A DNA stretch of 64,000 bases from the NCBI RefSeq assembly GCF_010726085.1, contig NZ_AP022560.1:558001-622000 (forward strand). The letters are read 5' to 3'. A program made the position numbers and the translations under genes. Positions 17,539 to 26,586 of the stretch are shown here, in pieces; within the stretch, counting starts at the first letter, position 1; every line of letters starts with the position of its first letter. This stretch comes from Mycolicibacterium moriokaense. GTDB lineage: Bacteria; Actinomycetota; Actinomycetes; Mycobacteriales; Mycobacteriaceae. The notes beneath the pieces were generated by a model, which saw only the letters and a list, made by a program, of their open reading frames with translations, was not told the DNA's origin and did not search any database.

Positions 17539-18533
17539 CGCGGCGGATATGGAAAGCGACAACGGGCGCGGCGCTCGCCGTGCTGCTGACGTCGTGTGCG
17601 TCCATCAGCGTCAACTCCCTGCCACAGCCGGGCGCGAAGGGCTCGAACGGATACGACGTCGTGATCGAGTTCGACAATGTGTTGAACCTCCCCGACCGGG
17701 CCAAGGTGGTGCTCGACGGGACGGTGGTCGGGGGCGTCGATCACATCGAGCTGGCGAGCGATCGCGTCGATGTGTACTCGCGCATCGACAACAACGTCTC
17801 GCTACCAGCGGACATCCGCGCCACTCTCCAGCAGTCCACGGTGCTCGGCGACACCTATGTGGCACTCGAGCGGCCAGCCCCCGGTGACACCGCCGCCGGA
17901 CCGCTCGATGACGGTGGCCGAATTCCCGTGACGCAAACCACTTCACCCCCACAACTCGAGGACACCATCGCGAACTTGGCCAATTTCGTGGGTAGCGGCT
18001 CGATCCAGCGAATCCAGAACACTATCCTCGGAGTCAACAAGGTGACTCCCGCTCGCAATGAGGAATTGCGGGCGATGGTGGAACGGGTGTCCGGCGACTT
18101 GTCCGAGCTGTCGAACAACCTCGAGACGGTCGATCTGTGGCTTGATGGCGTCGCGAGGACGACCGATGTCATGTACCGGCACCAGTCTGTTTACGAGTAC
18201 TGGTTCTCGCCTGCGGGCATGACCGGTTTCGACCGGGGCACCCAGGCGGCGAATTACATCGGCACCGTGCTGCCCTCGATCGGCAGCATCTACAGCGGTG
18301 GCTTCTGGTTGGTCCCGATGCTCAATTCGCTCGCCGACGCGATGGGGGCGGTCCAGCAGACCAAGTGGAACGTCGAATCCGAGGTGCCCGCCTGGCGCCG
18401 ACTGTTCCTCGAGGATTTCCTTCCTGCGGACAAGAACCCGGCGATCAACATCACCTCGATCAAGACGCCCGACGGCCGTGAGCTGATCGGAAATGTGCAG
18501 GACGTCTTGCGGATCCTGGGGGCGACGCCATGA
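17535..18533 (+). CDS. mceE: MceE, Mce lipoprotein subunit
   Basis: The protein has 332 aa, with an ATGA overlap with mceD. The N-terminus is a lipoprotein signal (basic MTRRIW, hydrophobic stretch, LLTSC lipobox with Cys about 23), as expected for the LprK-like E subunit. The MCE domain (NLPDRAKVVLDGTVVGGV) and a helical C-terminal region follow. In mycobacterial mce operons the E subunit is typically the lipid-anchored member of the hexamer. Confidence 0.93.
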   Translation: MTRRIWKATTGAALAVLLTSCASISVNSLPQPGAKGSNGYDVVIEFDNVLNLPDRAKVVLDGTVVGGVDHIELASDRVDVYSRIDNNVSLPADIRATLQQSTVLGDTYVALERPAPGDTAAGPLDDGGRIPVTQTTSPPQLEDTIANLANFVGSGSIQRIQNTILGVNKVTPARNEELRAMVERVSGDLSELSNNLETVDLWLDGVARTTDVMYRHQSVYEYWFSPAGMTGFDRGTQAANYIGTVLPSIGSIYSGGFWLVPMLNSLADAMGAVQQTKWNVESEVPAWRRLFLEDFLPADKNPAINITSIKTPDGRELIGNVQDVLRILGATP

Positions 18534-19486
18534 GAACAGTGAAGAACGTCCTGTCGTTCGGCGCCTTCGCGGTGATCGTCGTGATCACCCTCAGCTACAT
18601 CGCCTCCTTCGGAGTCCATGCGGCTGCGCCCGACAACCGACTCGAACTCTCTATGGATGTTCCAGACGCCAAGGGTCTCGTCGCCGGCTCGAGCGTCCTG
18701 CTGCGTGGTGTCCCGGTCGGCAAAGTGACCACAGTGCAGGCGTCGGTCAACGCGGCCACCGTCGACTTCTACGTCGACGGAAACCACCGAATCCCTATCG
18801 ATAGCGAAGTCCGCCTGGACAATCTGTCGGCGCTCGGTGAGGCCTACATCGGTCTGATGCCCCGCACCGACGGCGGCCCGGTTCTGAAGGACGGCCAGCA
18901 CATCTCGACGGAGGAGATCGTGGTGCCGCCGTCCATCTCGGAGCTGTCCACCAGCGTGGTGCGGGTCCTCAACCAACTGGACCCCGGCCAGCTCGCACGT
19001 ACGGTCAACGAGGCTGATGCGGCGCTGCCCGATCCAGACGCGGTGCTGCCGAATCTCACCCGCGCCAGTCAGCTCCTGCGGAACATGACCGTGAGCATGG
19101 ACGGCAGGGGGCAGGAAGTCCTCGCCAACTTCCAGACGCTCCTGCAGAACGCGGACTGGGTGGGGCCGACGCTGGCCGAAATCGAACCGCACGTTCGAGC
19201 GGCAGGAGACGGTGTGGCAGGAACATTCAGGGGAATGATGAACACGGTCGCCTGGAACACGCCCGTGAACATGGATCTGTTCGGGAAGTTTCTCGAACGC
19301 ATTCAGGCGTTTCTAGACAGCCGAGGTCCCGATGTGAAGGTCCTGACCCAGGCGCTCACTCCCCAATTTCGCGGAATCGCAGGCGCGTTGATGAATTTCG
19401 ACACCGGACGCATGCTGTCCAACGCGCTGTCAGGCATACCGGAGGAAGGGGCGATCACCCTCCGTGTCACCATCCCCGACCGCTGA
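18530..19486 (+). CDS. mceF: MceF, MCE-domain subunit
   Basis: The sixth MCE protein, 318 aa, has an ATGA overlap with mceE. It has an anchor at about residues 8-30, an MCE domain with LVAGSSVLLRGVPVGKV, and a helical C-terminal region. It completes the A-F set, so the operon can encode the whole periplasmic tunnel. It is shorter than many MceF proteins, which often carry a long Pro-rich tail; none is present here. Confidence 0.92.
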   Translation: MRTVKNVLSFGAFAVIVVITLSYIASFGVHAAAPDNRLELSMDVPDAKGLVAGSSVLLRGVPVGKVTTVQASVNAATVDFYVDGNHRIPIDSEVRLDNLSALGEAYIGLMPRTDGGPVLKDGQHISTEEIVVPPSISELSTSVVRVLNQLDPGQLARTVNEADAALPDPDAVLPNLTRASQLLRNMTVSMDGRGQEVLANFQTLLQNADWVGPTLAEIEPHVRAAGDGVAGTFRGMMNTVAWNTPVNMDLFGKFLERIQAFLDSRGPDVKVLTQALTPQFRGIAGALMNFDTGRMLSNALSGIPEEGAITLRVTIPDR

Positions 19487-19523
19487 ATCAGACCACGAAC
19501 CCCCCGAAAACCCAGGAGAACCA

Positions 19524-20168
19524 ATGTCGATCACCGATACCGAGAAACTTGAAGACACCGCACCGCCGGCAGATGAACGTGCGGGGACCGAGACCGCGAC
19601 CAAACCCGAACGGGACCCTGAGCATGCCGACCGACCGACAAAGCAGACACGCCAGATTGCGATTTCCCTGCGGGGGTTGGTCTTTGGGGCGATCACCATC
19701 GCGTTGGCGGTCGCCGTCGCCGTCCTGGCGTGGTTGTACATCGGTGCACAGGACAAGTTGAATACCGAGGCCCGCGCGGCCGAAGATCGCAGCCATGCCG
19801 AGTCGGTGGCCCTGGACTATGCGGTCAACGCCGCACAGATGGACTACCAGGATTTCGCTGCGTGGAAGACCAAGTTGGTCAACGGGACGTCGCCGGAGCT
19901 GAATGAGAAGCTGAGCACCGCCGCTGATTCGATGCAGGAGATTCTCGCTCCGCTGCAATGGAAGTCGAGTGCCCGTCCGCTGGCGGCGAAGGTGCGTTCG
20001 GACAACGGTGGAATCTATGTGGTCGACGCCTTCGTCAGCGTCTTGACCAAGACGATGCAGGCACCCGACGGGCTGCAGTCCACCGCCACCTACAGCGTGA
20101 CTCTGGACAGCAAGAACAATTGGCAGATCACGGATGTCGGCGGTATCGACGCCGCACTCGGAAAGTAG
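19524..20168 (+). CDS. Mce-associated membrane protein (Mas type)
   Basis: The 214-aa protein is set by AGGAGAACC before the ATG at 19524. It has a 50-residue acidic/Pro-rich cytoplasmic N-terminus, one transmembrane helix (about residues 55-80), and an extracytoplasmic SnoaL/NTF2-like domain ending DSKNNWQITDVGGIDAALG. Such proteins follow mce operons in mycobacteria and are thought to stabilise the transporter. The 37-base gap after mceF is the first real spacing in the operon. Confidence 0.88.
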   Translation: MSITDTEKLEDTAPPADERAGTETATKPERDPEHADRPTKQTRQIAISLRGLVFGAITIALAVAVAVLAWLYIGAQDKLNTEARAAEDRSHAESVALDYAVNAAQMDYQDFAAWKTKLVNGTSPELNEKLSTAADSMQEILAPLQWKSSARPLAAKVRSDNGGIYVVDAFVSVLTKTMQAPDGLQSTATYSVTLDSKNNWQITDVGGIDAALGK

Positions 20169-20170
20169 CG

Positions 20171-20809
20171 GTGGAGTTGGATACCGGGACTGTGCGGTCA
20201 AACGTCGGCAGGCGTGCCCGACGCGCCGTGGTGGCAGCGGTAGCAACCGTCGGCGTGCTTGCGGGAACGCCGCTACCTGCCGCCGGCGCCCAACCGCTTC
20301 CCGATCATGACGGGCTGCCGCAACCACTTCCGGTCGTGGTGCCGTCGTCCAGCGGCTGGGAGCCCAAGTTCCCGTTTCCCTACGACCAGTTTCGGAACTC
20401 CGTCACCGACCGGGATATCACGGCCGAACGCGAGATGTGCGAGTGGTTCAATGCACAGTTCTTCGAACTCAAGGATCAGATCGAGGCGCTGAACAACGCC
20501 ATCATCCGGCACAACGGCAATTTCGATGCGCCCGAGGTACAGCAGCGATTCAACGTCGTCACAGCCAACATCGATCAGTCGTTGGCGTTCCTGGCCCCGC
20601 GGGCCCAGGCGTTGACTCAGGCGTACGACTCCGCGGGAGACATGTACTTCCCCATCTATCAGGGCGACAGCTTCTACGGGCTGTGGCAGCAGTTGTCGAA
20701 CGTCAGCAACGGGCTGAAAGCGCGCCAGCCGACATGGTTCACCGGTCCGTCGTTCCTGCACACCCAACGTTGGGGTAACAAGATCAGTAGGTCCGATGTC
20801 TGCCGTTGA
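20171..20809 (+). CDS. Exported mce-linked protein of unknown function
   Basis: The protein has 212 aa from the GTG directly after the previous stop; a GTG at 20192 is possible. It has a twin-Arg-containing basic start, a hydrophobic segment and an AGA cleavage-like site near residue 38. The mature part is helical (EWFNAQFFELKDQIEALNN...) with a single Cys and many Gln/Asn/Phe. I do not recognise a named family. It sits between the Mas-type protein and another exported protein with a 14-base overlap, so it is part of the mce operon. Confidence 0.75.
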   Translation: MELDTGTVRSNVGRRARRAVVAAVATVGVLAGTPLPAAGAQPLPDHDGLPQPLPVVVPSSSGWEPKFPFPYDQFRNSVTDRDITAEREMCEWFNAQFFELKDQIEALNNAIIRHNGNFDAPEVQQRFNVVTANIDQSLAFLAPRAQALTQAYDSAGDMYFPIYQGDSFYGLWQQLSNVSNGLKARQPTWFTGPSFLHTQRWGNKISRSDVCR

Positions 20810-21293
20810 ACGGTGCCCGCGGAGTAGTGGTCGCGGACGGGCGGCGACGGTTTCCACAATCGCCGCGACGTTCGCCGTTGCGGGCTGGTCGTGTGCACCG
20901 ACCGCCGTGGCGGATCCGCACCAGGCGCTTGCCGAGGTGATCAACTCCGCACGCACAGCTGCGCCCTGCGGCGCACTGAATTACAACCCCAAGGCCGAAC
21001 TGGCCGCGGATATCGTCAACCGCTCGACGCGCGACTATTTGAACCACACCGCGGAGAACGTCCCCGCCGACAAGCCGGAGCCGACGGCGATCGCCAAGGA
21101 TGTGGGGATCACCGGTACCAAGGTGATCTCCCTACAGGGAGCCGGAAAGGTCGAGGGCGACGCGATCCGGGGTGTGCTCATCGAGGGATACAAAGCCCTG
21201 CCGGACTGTGCCTACACCGACTACGGCGTCAGCATGCTCAACGATCCGGAATCGGGCTACAGCCTGGCGGTCGTTGTGATGGTCGGCCCATGA
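20796..21293 (+). CDS. Exported CAP/SCP-like small protein
   Basis: The 165-aa protein has a signal peptide ending at about residue 40 (TAVADPHQ). The mature region, INSARTAAPCGALNYNPKAELAADIVNRSTRDYLNH, resembles the first half of a CAP (SCP/PR1) domain. The sequence then ends after a strand (YSLAVVVMVGP), about half the usual size of the domain. Two Cys (around residues 59 and 134) may pair. It overlaps both neighbours, so it is co-translated with the mce accessory set. Confidence 0.7.
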   Translation: MSAVERCPRSSGRGRAATVSTIAATFAVAGWSCAPTAVADPHQALAEVINSARTAAPCGALNYNPKAELAADIVNRSTRDYLNHTAENVPADKPEPTAIAKDVGITGTKVISLQGAGKVEGDAIRGVLIEGYKALPDCAYTDYGVSMLNDPESGYSLAVVVMVGP

Positions 21294-21688
21294 GCACCGC
21301 TTCGATCCGCCGTGCGGCAGCGTGGGTTGCGAGTGTCATCACGCTGTGCGCCTATGGTGTTGGCGCCTCTCCGGTCGCCTGGGCCGACGACGTGGTCACC
21401 TACGAGGTGGTATCCGATCGGATCGCCGTCGCCAATATCGAGTGGCAGGACGTCGCCGGCCGACGATTCGCGCCCGCCGTCACGCTGCCCTGGCGCGCCG
21501 ACGTCAATGTCCGCGCGCCGTTGGGACCGCCGCCGGACGGTAGCCAAGTGCGAGCCGACTGGCGCCAGAACGCCTACCCCACCAAATGGGTCACGGTCAG
21601 GATCTTCTACCGGGGCAAGCTGATCTGTCAGAACACGCTCGACATCGGCAACGCCGCCTGCTACGGCGTGACCCACCGCATCACGTGA
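21290..21688 (+). CDS. Exported MmpS-like beta-rich protein
   Basis: The 132-aa protein has an ATGA overlap with the preceding gene. Its signal peptide ends at VAWADD. The mature part has the strand pattern of MmpS-type domains: VVTYEVVSDRIAVANIEWQD, LPWRADV, then WVTVRIFYRGKLICQN, and ends with two Cys likely to form a disulfide. MmpS proteins normally partner MmpL transporters; here it is next to the mce operon and no MmpL is present. The assignment is by strand pattern only. Confidence 0.6.
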   Translation: MSTASIRRAAAWVASVITLCAYGVGASPVAWADDVVTYEVVSDRIAVANIEWQDVAGRRFAPAVTLPWRADVNVRAPLGPPPDGSQVRADWRQNAYPTKWVTVRIFYRGKLICQNTLDIGNAACYGVTHRIT

Positions 21689-21746
21689 CCGCCCGGCGTC
21701 ATCAAACCCGTCCACGAAGTCGACAGTCATGCGGAGGTGCTGACCA

Positions 21747-22337
21747 ATGAAGCCAACGCGGCGGTGCGGGTTGATCCGGCGCCACGGCCATCGGGTGCTC
21801 GCCTTCGCGGCCGCGCTGGCGGCGGCGATCGCAACGGCAACACCAGCGGCTGCTGACCCCGAACAGGTTGTCCCACAGCCAGATCCGTGGCCGGACATCC
21901 GATACTACGACCACCCGGATGTCAGCCCGTTCGTCCTTCCTGGCGGAGTCTGGTTCAAGGCCCCGACCGGGCAGACCTGTGGAATCTGGGCTCTGGGAAG
22001 CTTCGGTTGCGCAGGCGTCATTCCCGGCGCACCCCAGGGGACCAGTCACATCGGTTGGATCGACGGTGACCGCGCAGTGCACTACGACTGGTCGATGAGC
22101 GTCCGCTTTCCCCCGATCCAAGCGCAGCAGCCGCTCCCGCCACGCAGTTCCCTCACCCACCAGGGCACGACCTGCGCGGTGACGCCCGACAGCTTCACCT
22201 ACTGTGAGCGCGGCGCCCTACGATTCCTCATCGAACCCACCCGAACCTGGCTGTCACCGCCGTGGATAGATCTGAGTTGGCAGGTGCTAGGGCCGGCATC
22301 GTGCAGTCCGCCAGGCGGGGGAGCCTGCTACCGCTGA
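21747..22337 (+). CDS. Exported mycobacterial hypothetical with paired cysteines
   Basis: The 196-aa protein has a 36-residue signal peptide (ATPAAADP). The mature protein has a Pro/Asp-rich start, then FKAPTGQTCGIW, GSFGCAGVIPGAPQGTSHIGW, PPRSSLTHQGTTCAVTPDSFTYC and a C-terminal SCSPPGGGACYR; the six Cys are probably disulfide-paired. This pattern is common among mycobacterial secreted proteins of unknown role. It is the last rightward gene before the next promoter region and lies 58 bases after the MmpS-like gene, so it may be the final gene of the mce transcript. Confidence 0.8.
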   Translation: MKPTRRCGLIRRHGHRVLAFAAALAAAIATATPAAADPEQVVPQPDPWPDIRYYDHPDVSPFVLPGGVWFKAPTGQTCGIWALGSFGCAGVIPGAPQGTSHIGWIDGDRAVHYDWSMSVRFPPIQAQQPLPPRSSLTHQGTTCAVTPDSFTYCERGALRFLIEPTRTWLSPPWIDLSWQVLGPASCSPPGGGACYR

Positions 22338-22444
22338 CGGCCACTGCGGCGCGAATCGAGTTGTAGGCCAAGGCAAACAGGTCTCTGGCTGCGGCCCCAG
22401 GCGAAGGATCGTTCGGAAAGCAGCAACTCAACGCATCGGTTCTC

Positions 22445-22470
22445 TGGAACGCTGTACACGGTTTGTTCCA
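22445..22470. promoter_or_regulatory. Inverted repeat upstream of AveC-like/TetR operon
   Basis: TGGAAC (22445..22450) and GTTCCA (22465..22470) are perfect complements separated by 14 bases. A second TTCCACG repeats TTCCACG of the right arm ten bases on. The element lies 43 bases before the GTG start at 22513 in a 175-base gap. The gene for a TetR regulator is the second gene downstream (23621), so autoregulation is plausible. Confidence 0.4.
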
Positions 22471-22512
22471 CGTGTTACATTCCACGAGGCTAGTCGGGCG
22501 AGGGAGATTCCA

Positions 22513-23640
22513 GTGCGTGACACGACTGTTTCGGCGGACACCGATTGGGCCGCGGGCCCTGTTGAGGCGCCTGCCAGGCTGTCGGGAAAGGTCTGGCTGT
22601 GGGCGACGTTCGGCGCGCTCCTGGTGATCCTTGCGTTGAGTTGTTGGGCCCGGTGGTTGCTGTCACCGCAGGCCACACCCGTCGATCCGGGTCCCGATCC
22701 GTACGCCTACGGATGGGTCATCCGGGTGACCGAAGTGATCAGCCTGTCGGTGTTCGTGTTCCTGCTCTGGTACACGCTGCTGCGCCCTGCGTACCGGGAC
22801 CGCGCCATCACGTTGGACGGAAAGCTGTTCCTCGGTGGGCTTTTCGCGTCCGTGCTTGACGTCCTGTGTCAGATGTTCAACCCCACGTGGGCGATGAACG
22901 CCCACTCACTCAACCTCGGCACCTGGGCCGCACAGTTCCCCGGGTTCGCCGCCCCGCAGGGTGACCGTTGGGCGTGGAGCCTCGCGTGGTGCATGCCCGC
23001 CTACATCTGGCTCGGCGTTGGTGCGGCCATCGTCGGCTGCACCTACCTCGACCTGCTGCGCAGAAAGTTCCCGCGCCTCGCTTCTGTCGCGCTTTACATC
23101 GTGGTGTTGGTGACCTTCATGGTGGTCTTCGGGTGCATAGCCACCGTGTGGAACAGGACCGGGGTCTACACGTACGTGTCCTCACCGAGTGCGTTGACTC
23201 TGTGGTCCGACACCACCCATCGCCTTCCGCTGACCGAGCTCTTGTTCATTTCGTCGTACTGCTTGATGTTCACCTGGTTGCGCGACTCCCGTGACGCCAA
23301 TGGGCGGTGTGCGGTGGACCGCGACGTGGACACATTGCGGGCCGCCCCTTGGCTCAAGTCGGTGCTGTCCACGCTGGCGGTGTGTGGTTGGGCAGGTTTC
23401 ACCACCCTGGTGGCCTACCAGATACCCAACGATTGGATGTCCATGACGGGGGGACGCGACAGCATCCCGGAGCTGCCGTCGTATCAGCAGGGCAGCCTGT
23501 ACTGCGGGCAACCAGGAAAACCGTTGTGCGCCAACCAGTATCTCGATCAGCTGCAGGAGGAATACAGCGGCGCCCGGTCGACGCCGGAACCCGAACCACC
23601 AACCACCGGTGGGGGGTTAAATGTTGACCATGCTGCCTGA
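22513..23640 (+). CDS. AveC-like (spirocyclase family) integral membrane protein
   Basis: The 375-aa protein has about seven membrane spans and starts at a GTG preceded by GGGAG. It has the family pattern: an early hydrophobic anchor, LFASVLDVLCQMFNPTWAMN with the DxxxQ/NxF-type core, a WAWSLAWCMPAYIW segment, and TGVYTYVSS followed by RLPLTELLF. AveC acts in spiroketal formation in avermectin biosynthesis; many mycobacterial homologues have no known role. The hydrophilic tail of 60 residues with Pro and two Cys is unusual. The gene overlaps the TetR gene by 20 bases, so the two are co-translated. Confidence 0.8.
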   Translation: MRDTTVSADTDWAAGPVEAPARLSGKVWLWATFGALLVILALSCWARWLLSPQATPVDPGPDPYAYGWVIRVTEVISLSVFVFLLWYTLLRPAYRDRAITLDGKLFLGGLFASVLDVLCQMFNPTWAMNAHSLNLGTWAAQFPGFAAPQGDRWAWSLAWCMPAYIWLGVGAAIVGCTYLDLLRRKFPRLASVALYIVVLVTFMVVFGCIATVWNRTGVYTYVSSPSALTLWSDTTHRLPLTELLFISSYCLMFTWLRDSRDANGRCAVDRDVDTLRAAPWLKSVLSTLAVCGWAGFTTLVAYQIPNDWMSMTGGRDSIPELPSYQQGSLYCGQPGKPLCANQYLDQLQEEYSGARSTPEPEPPTTGGGLNVDHAA

Positions 23641-24241
23641 AATTGACGATCCAGTCCTGCTCGAGCGGGTTGTCGCCGCTGCACGCCGCTGCTTCGCCCG
23701 CTTCGGGGTCGACCGGACGACGATGCAGGACATCGCCAAGGAGGCGGGCATCGGACGAACGGGCGTCTACCGCCTGGGTCTGACCAGGCCGGAGATCACC
23801 GAGGCTGCGATCGTGAGCAGGCTGCGCGAACTGGGCGAAACCATCCGCCCCATCGCCGACCGTGACGCACCGTTCGCCGAACTGCTGTTGGACACGTCGA
23901 TCGCGACGGTCGACGCCGCGCGTTCTGACCCCGAGCTGCATCACCTGCTCGACACCACGGCGACGGTGTCCTTGCACCGACTGATCACCGGTCACGAATC
24001 GGCGATGCACACCATCGTCTTGGACGTGCTCGCACCGATGCTCGCCCGCGGCCGTGCTGAGGGGGAGATCCGCCCCGAAGTCTCCGACGATCGCGTCGTC
24101 GAGTGGCTGCGCGGCGTGTACCTCATGTTGATTCTGCGTGAGGACCTCGATGCGGATGCTGAGCGTGCGCTGGTGACGGATTTCGTCCTGCCATCCCTGA
24201 TGGCCCATGGGAAACCACCTCGAAAGGGAACACGAAAGTGA
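23621..24241 (+). CDS. TetR-family regulator embedded in the AveC-like operon
   Basis: The 206-aa protein has a helix-turn-helix at about residues 15-60 (TMQDIAKEAGIGRTGVYRLG) and an all-helical ligand domain. The last recognition-helix residues (VYRLGLTRPEI) depart from the usual YxYFxSKE. It is sandwiched between an AveC-like gene and an FAD oxidoreductase with overlaps on both sides, so it is produced with the enzymes it probably controls. The inverted repeat at 22445..22470 is a candidate operator. Confidence 0.88.
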   Translation: MLTMLPEIDDPVLLERVVAAARRCFARFGVDRTTMQDIAKEAGIGRTGVYRLGLTRPEITEAAIVSRLRELGETIRPIADRDAPFAELLLDTSIATVDAARSDPELHHLLDTTATVSLHRLITGHESAMHTIVLDVLAPMLARGRAEGEIRPEVSDDRVVEWLRGVYLMLILREDLDADAERALVTDFVLPSLMAHGKPPRKGTRK

Positions 24242-25620
24242 CCACGAACCTCTCCGACCACGGCCCCGTATTCATCGTCGGTGCGGGACCCTCCGGCCTG
24301 ACCGCGGCCTATCGCCTTCGCCAGCAGGGTATTTCGTCGGTCATTCTGGAGAAGCGGGATCGCACGGGCGGGATGATCCACACCCACCGCGAGCAGGGGT
24401 ACCTGATGGAGGAGGGCGCCACCATCCTGCCGAGCGCCTACGAGCCCGTCGTCAAGCTGGCGCACGAGATCGGCAGCGGCCCAGACCTGATCCCGGCTGG
24501 CTCGATAATTGGCTTCGCGCGTGACGGCGTCATCCATAACCTGCGCTCAGATCACCTGTTCCTCGACGTGCTCAAGACACCGCTGGTTTCGATGAAGTCC
24601 AAGGCGTTGATGGCGCGGTTCGGCATCGACGCCACCCGGGCGAGCAAGCTGCTCAATTACGAGGACCTCTCGCGCGCCTCGGCTTTCGACACCATGACGC
24701 CGCGGGAGTACTGCTCGCTGCACCTCGGACTTTCCGGCGAGGTGTATGACTACGTCATCAACTCCACGGTCCGCGGCGTCCTCGGGGTGCGCGGAGACGC
24801 GATCTCCAATCTCGAACTGTTTTTCATGCTCTACAACATCCTGGGCAGCAAGCTTTACGCGTTCCGCGAGGGTTACTCCACCTACATCGACCGGCTGTCC
24901 GCGGGGTTGGACATCCGGCTGGGCGCGACGGTGCAGGAGATCACCGAGACCGCCGACGGGGTCACCGTCATCTGGACGGACGCGGACGGCGTCACCCACA
25001 CCGATTCCGGTGCCGGAGCGGTCATCTCGGCGCGCGGCGACACCATCCCGGACCTGGTGCCCGGTCACTTCGACGCGGTGTCGGAGGGGTTCCTGCGGAG
25101 CCTGCGGTACACGAAGTGCGTCGTGATGAACACCGGCGTCACCCGTAAACCCAAGGGAATCGTCGCGTCGGTCATCAACATCCCCGAACCGGTCGACCCC
25201 GACATCATGGGCTTCACCTGTGAGCACAACAAAGCACCGGGCCGCGCGCCCGAAGGCCATGGCCTACTCGACATCCTGACCATGACCGAGTTCGCCGAGC
25301 GGATCATCGACGAGGACGACGACACCATCCGGGCGAAGATACTCAGCCGGATGGAGAAGGTGATCCCCGGTCTCACCGACACCGTCGACTACACCCGGAT
25401 CGCCCGGTGGAACGAGGTCATCGTCTACAGCCGGCCCGGGCTTTACAAAGAACTCGGGCAGTTCCAGGCGCGGCAAGCGGCCATCACCTCTCGGATCCGG
25501 CTGGCAGGCGTCTTCAGGTCATCGTCGAACATGTGCACCGCCACAGTCGCGGGCGAGAACGCCGCGTCCGATCTCATTGCGCAGCTGAAGGGTTCGCCAC
25601 GAAGGCTGGCCTCGGTCTAG
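24238..25620 (+). CDS. FAD-dependent amine-oxidase/desaturase-like oxidoreductase
   Basis: The 460-aa protein begins with a GTGA overlap with tetR. The N-terminal Rossmann FAD motif is FIVGAGPSGLTAAYRL (residues 12-27), followed by GGMIHTHREQG, as in protoporphyrinogen-oxidase/phytoene-desaturase-type flavoproteins. The C-terminal FAD-contact segment is degenerate (GVFRSSSNMCTATVAGENAA). The likely role is oxidation or desaturation of a hydrophobic substrate. Two further flavoproteins in this window (28817..30430, 54295..55611) are of related type but not near-identical. It ends three bases before the convergent lipocalin-like gene. Confidence 0.85.
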   Translation: MTTNLSDHGPVFIVGAGPSGLTAAYRLRQQGISSVILEKRDRTGGMIHTHREQGYLMEEGATILPSAYEPVVKLAHEIGSGPDLIPAGSIIGFARDGVIHNLRSDHLFLDVLKTPLVSMKSKALMARFGIDATRASKLLNYEDLSRASAFDTMTPREYCSLHLGLSGEVYDYVINSTVRGVLGVRGDAISNLELFFMLYNILGSKLYAFREGYSTYIDRLSAGLDIRLGATVQEITETADGVTVIWTDADGVTHTDSGAGAVISARGDTIPDLVPGHFDAVSEGFLRSLRYTKCVVMNTGVTRKPKGIVASVINIPEPVDPDIMGFTCEHNKAPGRAPEGHGLLDILTMTEFAERIIDEDDDTIRAKILSRMEKVIPGLTDTVDYTRIARWNEVIVYSRPGLYKELGQFQARQAAITSRIRLAGVFRSSSNMCTATVAGENAASDLIAQLKGSPRRLASV

Positions 25621-25623
25621 ATC

Positions 25624-26586
25624 TCAGGTCCGGCGGGTCAGCCCGTCGGTGGTGATGGCCCGCACGGCGGCGGTGATGGGGCCGCTGCCGAGCCGCGGGT
25701 TGGTGGACACCGCGAGGTCGCAAAACCCGGGCTTTCCATCGATCTCGATCTCGCAGATGGCATCGACATCGCCGACGTTGTGGTGCTCGAACACCATGGC
25801 GTCATACGGCGCGCACTGGAGCACAAATGGTTCCGCACCGGGGAATGTCCACGTCGCCACAGCACCGCGGTAGCTGGTGCCGTCCACTTCCATGTGCACC
25901 ACGATGTCCACATCGTCGGCGTAGGTGATCTCACCGTCGCGCACGACGTAGCCCAGCTGGCGGATGCTGCCGTCGACGGCGTGCCAGGCGATCGAGCCGA
26001 ACGACAGTTCGGGACCGACGGTGCCGGGGATCCAGCGGTGATTGAGCAGCGTGTCCCAGCGCCGAAGACCCCAGGAACGGTCCCGGTGGCACAGGCCGTC
26101 GACCTCGAAAGTGCGACCGTCGAGCTCGATCGTGCCGGTGATCGCGCCGGAACATTCGAAGTGCGAGCTGGCGAACTCGTCCACCAGCGAACCGGAACTC
26201 TTGGGGAAGAAGTCGGTACGCGGATAGAAGTCTTCGACGGTCAGCTCGGCGCGACAGTGCTCGTCCTCGACGCGGTAATGCAGCCGTTCACCGTCGTGGG
26301 TGATCCGGTACCGCCCGTCGAGCGCCCCGAACCCGTCGGGCAGCAGGTCGGCTTCGCCCAGCCGGTTGCTGGTGTTGCGGCGGAACCGGGCTCCGTCATG
26401 GGTGACCAGACCGAACCACAGTGCGGAAATGCCACCCGCGTGGTTGGGTTCGTGCCCGATGCGGAAGACGCCCCCGATGCCGGCGTCGCGGTCATTGAAG
26501 ACCAGGAATGCGCTGTCCTGCCACCATTCGTCCCTTTCAGGGCGCTGGCGCAGTTCGGCTTCCGGTCCGTGCTGAACGACGTCCAT
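25624..26586 (-). CDS. Lipocalin-like protein with HRDRSWGLR core (DUF7064/7065-like)
   Basis: The 320-aa soluble protein starts immediately at the end of the upstream kinase gene. It has a Trp/Phe-rich N-terminus (WWQDSAFLVFND) resembling WSETMYFHVW and AYLSFWDVEA of the paralogues, and a central CHRDRSWGLRRW at about residue 168, the best-conserved version of the shared core. It is the last gene of a leftward set with an APH-like kinase, an AveC-like protein and a flavoprotein. The activity is unknown; a lipid or isoprenoid ligand is inferred from context. Confidence 0.75.
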   Translation of the reverse strand: MDVVQHGPEAELRQRPERDEWWQDSAFLVFNDRDAGIGGVFRIGHEPNHAGGISALWFGLVTHDGARFRRNTSNRLGEADLLPDGFGALDGRYRITHDGERLHYRVEDEHCRAELTVEDFYPRTDFFPKSSGSLVDEFASSHFECSGAITGTIELDGRTFEVDGLCHRDRSWGLRRWDTLLNHRWIPGTVGPELSFGSIAWHAVDGSIRQLGYVVRDGEITYADDVDIVVHMEVDGTSYRGAVATWTFPGAEPFVLQCAPYDAMVFEHHNVGDVDAICEIEIDGKPGFCDLAVSTNPRLGSGPITAAVRAITTDGLTRRT

